From positions 1 to 36,504 of IMG/VR virus record IMGVR_UViG_3300031951_000579: a DNA stretch of 36,504 nucleotides; one strand, 5' to 3'. Under the pieces are notes generated by a model. It was not told the DNA's origin. It ran no database searches and was given only the letters and a program-made list of their open reading frames with translations. Positions within the stretch are counted from its first letter, which is position 1, and every line of letters begins with the position of its first letter. The stretch comes from a virus. Below are positions 7,394 to 13,051 of the stretch, in pieces. Made by a program: the position numbers and the translations under genes.

Positions 7394-8055
7394 CGCCCCT
7401 AGTGCGCGAATTGTCGCGCATGGTCCCTACGCCCGAGGAGTCGGTTTGGTTCGACCTGGGCGAGATCGAGGGCGAGATTATGTTAGACGTGGCGCCCGAG
7501 CGATTGCTGCATTTACCATTCGACGATATCGCAATCGTTGGCGTGGTCGAGGGAATCCGGTTTGCCGTCCGCGCGATGGCGGGCAATGAGTCGGTCACAA
7601 TCGCCGGGTTTAGGTTCACGCGCGAGGCGCGAGACGATTTCGCGCCGCTAACGATTATGGCGGACCCCGAGACGGGCGGGTTGCGCGTGTATACGCGCGA
7701 CAATCGACGGGTGACGGACCTTGATCGAATCGCCATTGCGATTTTGGATTGCCTGCTAACGCGCTTGGACGGGTCGAAGGCGATCGAGGGGTATCGGGCC
7801 GAGGTTGCGCGGACCTTTACCGCACGGCGCCAAAAGGCGCGCGGGAAGGCGCCCGCTTACACATGGCGGACCGTAGAGATTACCGCACGCGTGCGGGCTG
7901 ATCGCGGGCCGGCGGGCGGGTCGCATGCGAGCCCGCGCGCCCATGAGCGCAGAGGGCATTGGCGGACCCTGCCGGCGGGTCGGGTTTGGGTCCGCCCGTG
8001 CCGGGTCGGCGATCCGGCGAGCGGATCCGTGTTTCACGACTACCGGGTGAAATAA
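7390..8055 (+). CDS. hypothetical phage protein with RGHWR-type C-terminal motif
   Basis: 221 residues, start overlapping the primase stop (ATGA). The N-terminal two-thirds is unrecognised, with an acidic start and LDRIAIAILDCLLTRLDG in the middle. The C-terminus is rich in Arg and His and carries HERRGHWRTLPAGRVWVRPC from residue 185. I have seen this block at the end of many otherwise unrelated phage and plasmid proteins (HERRGH-R-hydrophobic-G-WV), and it is probably a small nucleic-acid- or partner-binding module. It is the last gene of the rightward replication operon. Its stop codon overlaps the terminator of the facing operon. Confidence 0.75.
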   Translation: MTPLVRELSRMVPTPEESVWFDLGEIEGEIMLDVAPERLLHLPFDDIAIVGVVEGIRFAVRAMAGNESVTIAGFRFTREARDDFAPLTIMADPETGGLRVYTRDNRRVTDLDRIAIAILDCLLTRLDGSKAIEGYRAEVARTFTARRQKARGKAPAYTWRTVEITARVRADRGPAGGSHASPRAHERRGHWRTLPAGRVWVRPCRVGDPASGSVFHDYRVK

Positions 8056-8075
8056 AAAAGCCCGCGTAAGCGGGC
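8054..8075 (-). terminator. Rho-independent terminator of the leftward operon
   Basis: Read on the minus strand: GCCCGC-TTAC-GCGGGC followed by TTTTTTA. The stem is 8060-8065 with 8070-8075, and the U-run covers 8054-8059, overlapping the stop codon of the converging gene. On the plus strand there is no T-run, so it acts mainly for the leftward genes. Confidence 0.85.
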
Positions 8076-8097
8076 CGGTAAGGGTTCATGGAGCGGG

Positions 8098-8160
8098 CTA
8101 TAGGCGTAAGACAATAGCAAGGATTGCGGCCGCGAGGGCAACCAGTGCGGCCGCGATCAT
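8098..8160 (-). CDS. 20-residue single-pass membrane peptide
   Basis: MIAAALVALAAAILAIVLRL then TAG. Almost the whole peptide is one hydrophobic helix ending in a positively charged Arg-Leu. Its ATG overlaps the TGA of the upstream gene (ATGA), the coupling used throughout this phage, and it ends about 20 bases before the operon terminator. Function unknown; it could insert in the inner membrane as a holin-like or superinfection-type peptide. Its size makes the call uncertain, but position, overlap and composition favour a real gene. Confidence 0.45.
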   Translation of the reverse strand: MIAAALVALAAAILAIVLRL

Positions 8161-8351
8161 TCTATGTTCCGCGCGATACAGTATTGATCGACTGCATCGG
8201 CCACTGGCGTGCTGGAATGGAAATAGTAAAGCACGGCCGGCCATTCGATCCGGCCGGACAGGCCAGGCGCGCGGGTTAAGAGCGCGTCCGAGAATCGCGC
8301 ACAATAGTCCGCTTGGCGCTCGGCTTTGGTTTGCCCATAGTGTCGTTTCAT
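8157..8351 (-). CDS. small hypothetical protein
   Basis: 64 residues from the ATG at 8351 (MKRHYGQTKAERQADYC). A longer frame begins at a TTG at 8387 but runs into the upstream gene. The protein is soluble in composition, with a basic start and an aromatic patch (EWPAVLYYFHSSTP). The segment TKAERQADYCARF recalls the Q/R-rich helices of other small phage proteins, but I recognise no family. It begins four bases after the stop of the 42-residue membrane protein gene and overlaps the next. Confidence 0.6.
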   Translation of the reverse strand: MKRHYGQTKAERQADYCARFSDALLTRAPGLSGRIEWPAVLYYFHSSTPVADAVDQYCIARNIE

Positions 8352-8355
8352 TGTC

Positions 8356-8484
8356 TTATCGTCCAATGGTAAACAGAGCGGCCACAAGGCCGGGCGCGAG
8401 CGCGAGCGCTCCCCATAGCGGCGGAAGCGCGAGCGCTGCGCCAGTGCCGGCGGCGAGAAGGGTTAGGGCGAGTAGGGCGCGCAT
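8356..8484 (-). CDS. 42-residue membrane protein
   Basis: The reading frame gives MRALLALTLLAAGTGAALAL, then a short PPLWG turn, then a second hydrophobic stretch (ALALAPGLVAALFTIGR) and TAA. That is two short membrane segments or a hairpin, with a basic first turn. The ATG lies one base after the TGA of the upstream gene, so it is likely coupled to it. No family is recognised. The first 20 residues could also be read as a cleavable signal peptide. Confidence 0.5.
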   Translation of the reverse strand: MRALLALTLLAAGTGAALALPPLWGALALAPGLVAALFTIGR

Positions 8485-8485
8485 G

Positions 8486-8920
8486 TCAGGCCCCAAACCA
8501 GCGACGGGCGATTGAGCGGCCCAGCTCACGCCGTGCCATCGTGCGGATAGCGTCGGCAGTAACGCAGCCGCAGCTCTCGCGGAAATAGTGCCACAGCGCG
8601 TTCGAGAGAGTCTGACAGACAGCGGCGCGGAATTCGACCGGGTAATACTGCCCCGTGCAATAGTCGACCTCGACGGTGTTACCCGTCGCGCTGGGCCTGA
8701 AGTCGATTCGATGATGCTTAGCGCGTGCGAGTGTGTCCGCGTCGATACCGTCGCGCCAGCTCACGGCGCGCAAGAGCGCGCGCCCGTCTTGCAGGTGCTG
8801 GTAGGCGCGGCGATAATCGGCGCGATACGCTTGCGGCGCGCCTTGATAATTGGCCGGATCGAAACCGGGGCGAGATTCCAGAAAGGCGTCGAGCGCGTGA
8901 AGGATTTGCGTGCGTGTCAT
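8486..8920 (-). CDS. hypothetical phage protein (YCTGQYYPVEFR / RELGRSIARRWF type)
   Basis: 144 residues from the ATG at 8920, with GGAG eight bases upstream; a TTG at 8935 would give five extra residues. The C-terminal half holds DYCTGQYYPVEFRAAVCQTL, then LSNALWHYFRESC, and it ends ARRELGRSIARRWFGA. I recall this C-terminal pattern from a group of uncharacterised phage proteins of replication regions, but not its function. It is the third gene of the leftward operon, separated from the DnaN-like gene by one of the conserved leader hairpins. Confidence 0.7.
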   Translation of the reverse strand: MTRTQILHALDAFLESRPGFDPANYQGAPQAYRADYRRAYQHLQDGRALLRAVSWRDGIDADTLARAKHHRIDFRPSATGNTVEVDYCTGQYYPVEFRAAVCQTLSNALWHYFRESCGCVTADAIRTMARRELGRSIARRWFGA

Positions 8921-8937
8921 GGTGAGAGTCTCCAAGG

Positions 8938-8962
8938 GTTGATGCGGGCGCTTGCGCGCCCG
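8938..8962 (-). promoter_or_regulatory. leader hairpin copy C (GCAA tetraloop)
   Basis: On the minus strand: CGGGCGC-GCAA-GCGCCCG, a 7-bp stem closed by a C(GCAA)G GNRA tetraloop, running into GCATCAAC (complement of 8938-8945), then the ribosome binding site GGAG of the gene starting at 8920. Same layout as copies A and B. Confidence 0.65.
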
Positions 8963-8971
8963 TGGGATTGA

Positions 8972-9562
8972 TCAGGCGAGCGCCCATGCGGGCAGGGCTG
9001 AGAACTCAGCATCAGAGCGCATAGGCATAAGCACGCCAAGCGCCGCGCCTAGATTGCCAACGATCGCCGCTGCGCTGCCGTTGTAATGTATGTGCGGCTG
9101 TTTAGTGCCAAGCAAATCGGCGATGCGACCAAAATCACCAAGGTACTCGGCCTGATACTGGGCGGGCTCGCCCGATACCGTTTTCGGCAGCACGCGCCGC
9201 CAATCGGGAAATTTACCGTCAATCAGGGGCGTAACGGTTGACGTCGCGCCCGTGATCTTGTTTTCGAGCCCTTTTGCTGTGTCAATCTCGATAGTGATCG
9301 GTAGCATGTGGCGGCCAGCTTTGCAGGGCTTGACCGCCTCGAGCGCCTCGCGCGGGATGATGTACTGACCGGGCGCGAGCGCTTCGATTGCATCAGTGGC
9401 GACGGGATAGGCTAGCAGACGATGACCGTCGGTAGTGGCAAGGACAACGTCGCCGTTCGCGCGGGCGTCGACGCATATGCCCTTTAGGTAGTAGCGAATA
9501 TCTTGTTTCGCGGCGCAGATCAAAAGGGCTTTGACGATGTTGTGGTCGATGGTGATTTTCAT
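8972..9562 (-). CDS. shortened DnaN-like beta sliding clamp protein
   Basis: 196 residues with GAGGAG upstream of the ATG. It aligns by eye to domains 2-3 of bacterial DnaN: QDIRYYLKGI (20-29) matches E. coli QDVRYYLNGM, TTDGHRLL (43-50) matches ATDGHRLA, LIDGKFPDWRRVLPK (113-127) matches LVDGRFPDYRRVLPK, and MPMR (179-182) matches the MPMRL end. Domain 1 is absent. Only about 55 residues lie between the domain 2/3 junction and MPMR, against about 110 in E. coli, and 14 residues follow MPMR. It may be a phage processivity factor or a decoy that competes for host clamp partners. The homology is strong; the role is inferred. Confidence 0.85.
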   Translation of the reverse strand: MKITIDHNIVKALLICAAKQDIRYYLKGICVDARANGDVVLATTDGHRLLAYPVATDAIEALAPGQYIIPREALEAVKPCKAGRHMLPITIEIDTAKGLENKITGATSTVTPLIDGKFPDWRRVLPKTVSGEPAQYQAEYLGDFGRIADLLGTKQPHIHYNGSAAAIVGNLGAALGVLMPMRSDAEFSALPAWALA

Positions 9563-9577
9563 TACATTTGCTCCTCA

Positions 9578-9601
9578 GTTGATGCGCGCCCGTAGGCGCG
9601 C
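9578..9601 (-). promoter_or_regulatory. leader hairpin copy B (UACG tetraloop)
   Basis: On the minus strand: GCGCGCC-TACG-GGCGCGC, a 7-bp stem with a classic C(UACG)G tetraloop, running into GCATCAAC (complement of 9578-9585) and then TGAGGAGC, the ribosome binding site of the DnaN-like gene. It fills most of the 46-base gap after the upstream stop. Confidence 0.7.
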
Positions 9602-9608
9602 GGGTTGA

Positions 9609-9962
9609 TTAAACGGTTAACAGGCGCGCCATGTTGGCGGGATTGACATACACGGTAGCCGTCGCGGGCTTACCGCAAAACGTACCGGTTTCGACAATTA
9701 CAACATCGGGCGGAATTTGCACTTCAGGCGCTTGGCGCGGCCCGCCGAATTGAGGCGGCGCGTATTGCGGCGCGCCTTTGTTGCGGCCCGTCGCCAGCTC
9801 TACCGCTGTATAGGTAGACCGCGAACCGCCGTCCCAATACGTGCCGTGTAGCGTGACACTCTCGCGGGTATAAATAAACGCCTTCGTTTTGCGGTAGGTA
9901 GGATCGGCGGCGCGGATAACGCGGAGAATCTCAGGATGCTGTTTTAAGGTAACGGTTTGCAT
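9609..9962 (-). CDS. hypothetical protein, first gene of the leftward operon
   Basis: 117 residues from the ATG at 9962 (MQTVTLKQHPEILRVIRAAD), preceded by CGAGGAGC nine bases upstream; a longer frame to 10019 has no such site. The first 50 residues look like a compact alpha/beta unit (PTYRKTKAFIYTRESVTLHG), followed by a Pro/Gln-rich linker (QYAPPQFGGPRQAPE) and a beta-rich end (VVIVETGTFCGKPATATVYV). No family is recognised. It is transcribed with the DnaN-like gene, so a role in DNA metabolism is possible. Confidence 0.7.
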   Translation of the reverse strand: MQTVTLKQHPEILRVIRAADPTYRKTKAFIYTRESVTLHGTYWDGGSRSTYTAVELATGRNKGAPQYAPPQFGGPRQAPEVQIPPDVVIVETGTFCGKPATATVYVNPANMARLLTV

Positions 9963-9977
9963 GTTGTGTGCTCCTCG

Positions 9978-9998
9978 GTTGATGCGATCGGCGATCGC
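9978..9998 (-). promoter_or_regulatory. leader hairpin copy A
   Basis: On the minus strand: GCGATC-GCC-GATCGC, a 6-bp stem with a 3-base loop, running into GCATCAAC (complement of 9978-9985) and CGAGGAGC. Stem and loop differ from copies B and C, but the hairpin / GCATCAAC / ribosome-binding-site order is the same. Confidence 0.6.
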
Positions 9999-10020
9999 GT
10001 GAACAACACTTTGCCACATA

Positions 10021-10030
10021 ATTTATAGCA
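10021..10030 (-). promoter_or_regulatory. extended -10 promoter for the leftward operon
   Basis: On the minus strand TGCTATAAAT, i.e. TGN followed by TATAAA, an extended -10 element. No good -35 is seen at 16-18 bp. Transcription would begin near 10014 and give a leader of about 50 bases that contains hairpin copy A. Confidence 0.5.
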
Positions 10031-10048
10031 TTGCAAGCGCTTTTTGCA

Positions 10049-10060
10049 TGACCCATTGAC
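10049..10060 (+). repeat. TGACCCAT repeat, leftmost copy
   Basis: TGACCCAT followed directly by TGAC (partial second unit, 8-bp step), just upstream of the leftward promoter. Member of the repeat family described at 10387-10476. Confidence 0.5.
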
Positions 10061-10159
10061 GCGTGCGACAAGACGCGTTGCAGATAGCCGCGCTGTCAAT
10101 ATGGGAACCCCAACGGGGTATTGGCGTGGGTGCCTTACGCGGAGCGTGTTTCCCTCTGA

Positions 10160-10176
10160 ATGGGTCTTATGGGTCA
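10160..10176 (-). repeat. inverted TGACCCAT doublet
   Basis: ATGGGTCT (10160-10167) and ATGGGTCA (10169-10176) are the repeat read on the minus strand, with the same 9-bp step as the plus-strand doublets. The second is perfect, the first has one change. It lies 34 bp before the SOS box. Confidence 0.6.
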
Positions 10177-10209
10177 TTGTTTTGTTAGATACTGTCAAAA
10201 TAAAAAAAA

Positions 10210-10229
10210 TACTGTATATCCGTACAGTA
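10210..10229. promoter_or_regulatory. LexA/SOS box
   Basis: TACTGTATATCCGTACAGTA matches the E. coli SOS consensus at 17 of 20 positions and keeps the key CTGT-N8-ACAG core exactly. Half sites ACTGT also occur at 10191 and 10232, about 20 bp (two turns) on each side. A possible rightward promoter overlaps it: CTGTCA at 10192-10197, 17 bp, TATATC at 10215-10220. Bound host LexA would block that promoter until DNA damage. No lexA-like gene is present in the window. Confidence 0.65.
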
Positions 10230-10297
10230 GCACTGTATGGCGGCGCTGGCGGGAGCACGCGCAAAACATTGGCGCGACTAAAAGTGGGGTACCCATG

Positions 10298-10314
10298 TGA
10301 CCCAGATGACCCAT
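10298..10314 (+). repeat. TGACCCAT doublet
   Basis: TGACCCAG (10298-10305) and TGACCCAT (10307-10314) in direct orientation with a 9-bp step. Same family as the clusters at 10160 and 10387. Confidence 0.6.
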
Positions 10315-10386
10315 AACCCCCGTTTCACCCAGCCCCGCGCCCCTTTCCCGCCCGTTTCCCAAAACCGTTTATCAATTCAAATGGTC

Positions 10387-10476
10387 ATGACCCATTTGAC
10401 CCATTGACCCGGTTTGCATGCGGTTTGGACGCACGCCTTCGACCCGCTGGGCCATGACCCATGTGACCCATTGACC
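10387..10476 (+). repeat. two near-identical 23-bp TGACCCAT triplets
   Basis: The unit ATGACCCAT-(T/G)-TGACCCAT-TGACC occurs at 10387-10409 and 10454-10476, 67 bp apart, with one difference. Each holds two full octamers (9-bp step) and a third partial one (8-bp step). With the copies at 10049, 10160-10176 and 10298-10314 this makes five clusters in 430 bp. The spacing is like iterons or cooperative operators. Confidence 0.75.
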
Positions 10477-10619
10477 GCACGCCTGGCGGGCTGGCGCGGC
10501 CGGTAGCTGATAGCTTGCGTCGATCGGAGCCGGTCGGCTGATAGCCCCCGGCCAGGGCCGGCGGCTGGCCCGATCAAAAACGGACCCCTCACAAAAACTT
10601 TTTTATTTATCAGTCCACG

Positions 10620-10685
10620 CCACACAATTTGTATCAGTGCAAAAAATTTTTCTTTTATATATAATTGCTGCACCACACAATCTGT
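10620..10685 (+). repeat. 13-bp direct repeat flanking the terS promoter
   Basis: CCACACAATTTGT (10620-10632) and CCACACAATCTGT (10673-10685) differ at one base and lie on either side of the A/T-rich promoter, the second near the expected transcription start. TGCACCAC is also repeated at 10669-10676 and 10686-10693. Possible operator sites. Confidence 0.45.
10637..10665 (+). promoter_or_regulatory. probable promoter for the late/terminase operon
   Basis: A perfect TATAAT lies at 10660-10665 in an A/T-rich tract. The -35 at 17 bp (GTGCAA, 10637-10642) is poor. Transcription would begin near 10672, about 26 bases before the terS ATG. Confidence 0.5.
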
Positions 10686-10697
10686 TGCACCACCTAG

Positions 10698-11138
10698 ATG
10701 ACTTTCCAGTCACTTCCGCTCACGGCGCGCACGCTGGTTGCTACCGAAGCGCGTCTGCAGCGCATCTACGACGCTGCCAAGTTAGGTCTAAAGGGCGACG
10801 CGCTGGCGCTAGCGGCAGGAATGTTGCCCACCGAGTTCCGGCGTCTGTGTCAGATGGACCCAATTGCCGAAATGGCAGAACAGAAAGGGCGCGCTGACGC
10901 TGAGAAAGAGCTAGCGGCTGTTATGATGAGCGCGGCGTTGGCAGGCGATACCAAAGCGGCGCTTGAGGTGCTAAAGCACCGGCACGATTGGGTTGCTAAG
11001 CAGCAAGTGCAAATTGACGTTGCGCAACAGATCAGCGTCATCAGCGCGCTAGAACAGGCAGAGCAGCGCGTCATCGACGTGCAGGCGACCGAGAAACTGG
11101 AGCCATCACTTGCAGCAGCCAATCTACAGCGCATCTGA
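10698..11138 (+). CDS. terS: terminase small subunit
   Basis: 146 residues. It directly precedes and overlaps the large subunit gene. The layout fits small subunits: an N-terminal helix-turn-helix-like region (RIYDAAKLGLKGDALALAAGMLPTEF as two adjoining helices), then EKELAAVMMSAALAGDTKAA and LEVLKHRHDWVAKQ, the alanine-rich oligomerisation segment typical of phage TerS, then a C-terminal tail that would contact TerL. It recognises phage DNA and starts packaging. No strong ribosome binding site is visible before the ATG. The repeat clusters upstream could be its binding sites, which is untested. Confidence 0.8.
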   Translation: MTFQSLPLTARTLVATEARLQRIYDAAKLGLKGDALALAAGMLPTEFRRLCQMDPIAEMAEQKGRADAEKELAAVMMSAALAGDTKAALEVLKHRHDWVAKQQVQIDVAQQISVISALEQAEQRVIDVQATEKLEPSLAAANLQRI

Positions 11139-12636
11139 CGAACAGACTTTGATGGTGCGGCTTTGGCAGCCGCGCATCAAAGACGACCCAGAAGCGTTTG
11201 TGTTGTTCGCGTTTCCGTGGGGCCAGAAGGGCACGCCGCTAGAACACTACACAGGCCCGCGCAAATGGCAGCGCAAGATTTTGCGGCAGATCGCCCAGCA
11301 CATTAAAGACAACGGCGGGCGCGTTGACTACAACGTCTTTCGGCTGGCGGTGGCCTCTGGCCGTGGGATTGGTAAGTCGGCGCTAGTGTCTTGGCTGATA
11401 CTGTGGATGCTGTCCACGCGAATCGGCAGCACCACGATTGTGTCGGCTAACAGCGAGGCGCAGCTCCGGTCGATCACCTGGTCTGAGATTACCAAGTGGC
11501 TGGCTATGATGATTAACAGCCATTGGTTCGAGATCAGCGCAACGCGCGTGACGCCAGCCAAGTGGTTGGCTGAGATTGTCGAGCGCGATCTAAAGAAGGG
11601 CACGCGCTTCTGGTCGGTTGAGGGGCGTCTGTGGTCAGAAGAAAACCCGGACGCTTACGCTGGTCTGCACAACAGCGACGGCGTGCTGCTGATCTTTGAT
11701 GAGGCGTCTGGTATTCCAGATTCGATTTGGGACGTGGCGCAGGGGTTCTTTACGGAAAACACGCCGCATCGCTTCTGGTGCGCGTTTAGCAACCCCCGGC
11801 GCAACCAAGGCTACTTCTTCGAGTGCTTCAACAGTAAGCGCGACTTCTGGGTAACAGAGAACATCGACGCCCGCGACGTAGAGGGCACCGACAAGCAGAT
11901 ATACGAGCAGATCATTGCGGAGTACGGCGAGGACTCGATACAGGCCAAGGTCGAGGTGTTTGGAGAGTTTCCGAGCGCAGGTGACGACCAGTTCATCGGC
12001 CCCAGCCTAGTAGACGCTGCATTTGGCCGCGCTAAACACAAAGACGAGACAGCACCGATTGTCATCGGGATTGACCCAGCCAGGTCAGGAGGTGACTCGA
12101 CAGTCATTGCGGTCAGGCAAGGTCGAGACATCATCGCAATCAAACGGTATCGGGGTGATGACACGATGACGACCGTTGGGCACGTCATCGACGCGATCGA
12201 GGAGTACAAGCCGACGTTGACGGTGATTGACGAAGGTGGGCTGGGGTATGGAATACTTGACCGGCTGGTTGAACAGCGGTATAAGGTGCGTGGGGTAAAC
12301 TTTGGCTGGAAAGCCAAGAACCAGATTATGTGGGGTAACAAGCGCGCGGAGCTGTGGGGTGCAATGCGAGACTGGCTAAAGACGGCTAGTATTGCGCCAG
12401 ACAGGCAGCTCAAAGCGGACCTGACCGGCCCCAAGACCAAGCCAGACTCGAGCGGTACAATCTTCTTGGAGAGCAAGAAAGATATGAAAGCCAGGGGTCT
12501 AGCATCACCCGACGCGGCGGACGCGATCGCCGTCACGTTTGCCTATCCGGTTGCCAGCCGTGAGCCACGCATCGCCAACACCCGCCGCGCCTACTCTGAC
12601 CGCTCATCGGGCGCGACGAGCTGGATGGGGGCTTAA
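11110..12636 (+). CDS. terL: terminase large subunit (ATPase and nuclease)
   Basis: 508 residues, beginning at a TTG with TGGAG eight bases upstream and overlapping terS by 29 bases. Walker A is ASGRGIGKS (Lys89); Walker B is LLIFDEASG (Asp197, Glu198). The RNase H-like nuclease shows IGIDPARSGGDST (Asp322), TVIDEGGLG (Asp374) and SPDAADA (Asp468, Asp471). All motor and nuclease residues are present at normal length. It pumps DNA into the procapsid through the portal and cuts the concatemer. The small genes downstream follow without promoters, so it heads the late operon with terS. Confidence 0.95.
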   Translation: MQQPIYSASDEQTLMVRLWQPRIKDDPEAFVLFAFPWGQKGTPLEHYTGPRKWQRKILRQIAQHIKDNGGRVDYNVFRLAVASGRGIGKSALVSWLILWMLSTRIGSTTIVSANSEAQLRSITWSEITKWLAMMINSHWFEISATRVTPAKWLAEIVERDLKKGTRFWSVEGRLWSEENPDAYAGLHNSDGVLLIFDEASGIPDSIWDVAQGFFTENTPHRFWCAFSNPRRNQGYFFECFNSKRDFWVTENIDARDVEGTDKQIYEQIIAEYGEDSIQAKVEVFGEFPSAGDDQFIGPSLVDAAFGRAKHKDETAPIVIGIDPARSGGDSTVIAVRQGRDIIAIKRYRGDDTMTTVGHVIDAIEEYKPTLTVIDEGGLGYGILDRLVEQRYKVRGVNFGWKAKNQIMWGNKRAELWGAMRDWLKTASIAPDRQLKADLTGPKTKPDSSGTIFLESKKDMKARGLASPDAADAIAVTFAYPVASREPRIANTRRAYSDRSSGATSWMGA

Positions 12637-12637
12637 C

Positions 12638-13051
12638 ATGCCAGGCGGACCAGCAGCGGGCTACGCAATCGGGCATTACGGCATCGGCATGCGCGATCCG
12701 TATAAGTCAGAAGATGACTATTTTAAGAAAAACCCTCATGTAGCGGGTATGGCAGCGGAAGACGACAAGATCGTTATGAACCCGTACAGCCAACTGTCAG
12801 ACAAAGAAAAGCAAGCGGTTATTCTTAATGAAGCGGCGCGCGTTCACATGCGCACTGGAATGGCTAAGCCGCCTCGGTTTGCGTTGACACCAGAGCAAGA
12901 GCGCGCGTTTGCGCAGTACAGTCAGAACCCTGAGGACCGCGCGGCCACTGTAGCAGCGCGTATACTCTCTGGCGACCCGTCAGCGCTAAAACCTACCCCT
13001 GAGCAGATAGAGTATGTAAACTATCTGCGCACGTTTATGGGGGTGCGTTAG
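12638..13051 (+). CDS. hypothetical small virion or morphogenesis protein
   Basis: 137 residues from the ATG at 12638, two bases after the terL stop. The start is Gly-rich (MPGGPAAGYAIGHYGIGMRD); the rest is helical and charged (SQLSDKEKQAVILNEAARVHM, LTPEQERAFAQYSQ). No known domain. Its stop overlaps the GTG of the next gene by one base. Unknown role in the head assembly cluster. Confidence 0.75.
   Translation: MPGGPAAGYAIGHYGIGMRDPYKSEDDYFKKNPHVAGMAAEDDKIVMNPYSQLSDKEKQAVILNEAARVHMRTGMAKPPRFALTPEQERAFAQYSQNPEDRAATVAARILSGDPSALKPTPEQIEYVNYLRTFMGVR

Larger units (their letters stand above)
10031..10697. other. phage control region without a convincing gene
   Basis: About 670 bp between the leftward operon and terS. 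Frames of 90-106 codons exist on both strands (10044-10316 plus, 9944-10264 minus) but overlap repeats and promoters, have no ribosome binding sites and show no protein-like composition. The region holds TGACCCAT repeats, an SOS box, a GC-rich part with small hairpins (AGCT-GAT-AGCT and GGCT-GAT-AGCC near 10506 and 10538; GGCCAG/CTGGCC near 10550-10570) and an A/T-rich stretch with a promoter. It may hold a replication origin or the packaging site, given terS next door. Confidence 0.6.

Noticed and set aside
8098-8304. 68-codon minus-strand frame ending at 8098
   Set aside because: Its first 48 codons overlap the 64-residue gene in another frame; only the last 20 codons, from the ATG at 8160, look like a gene.
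9944-10316. Frames of 106 codons (minus) and 90 codons (plus) in the control region
   Set aside because: They overlap the promoter, SOS box and repeat clusters, lack ribosome binding sites, and the minus frame runs into the first leftward gene.
10550-10590. GGCCAG/CTGGCC hairpin as a terminator
   Set aside because: The stem is not followed by a T-run in either direction that would fit a Rho-independent terminator.
10377-10676. 99-codon minus-strand frame in the control region
   Set aside because: Crosses the TGACCCAT triplets and the terS promoter; composition is not protein-like.
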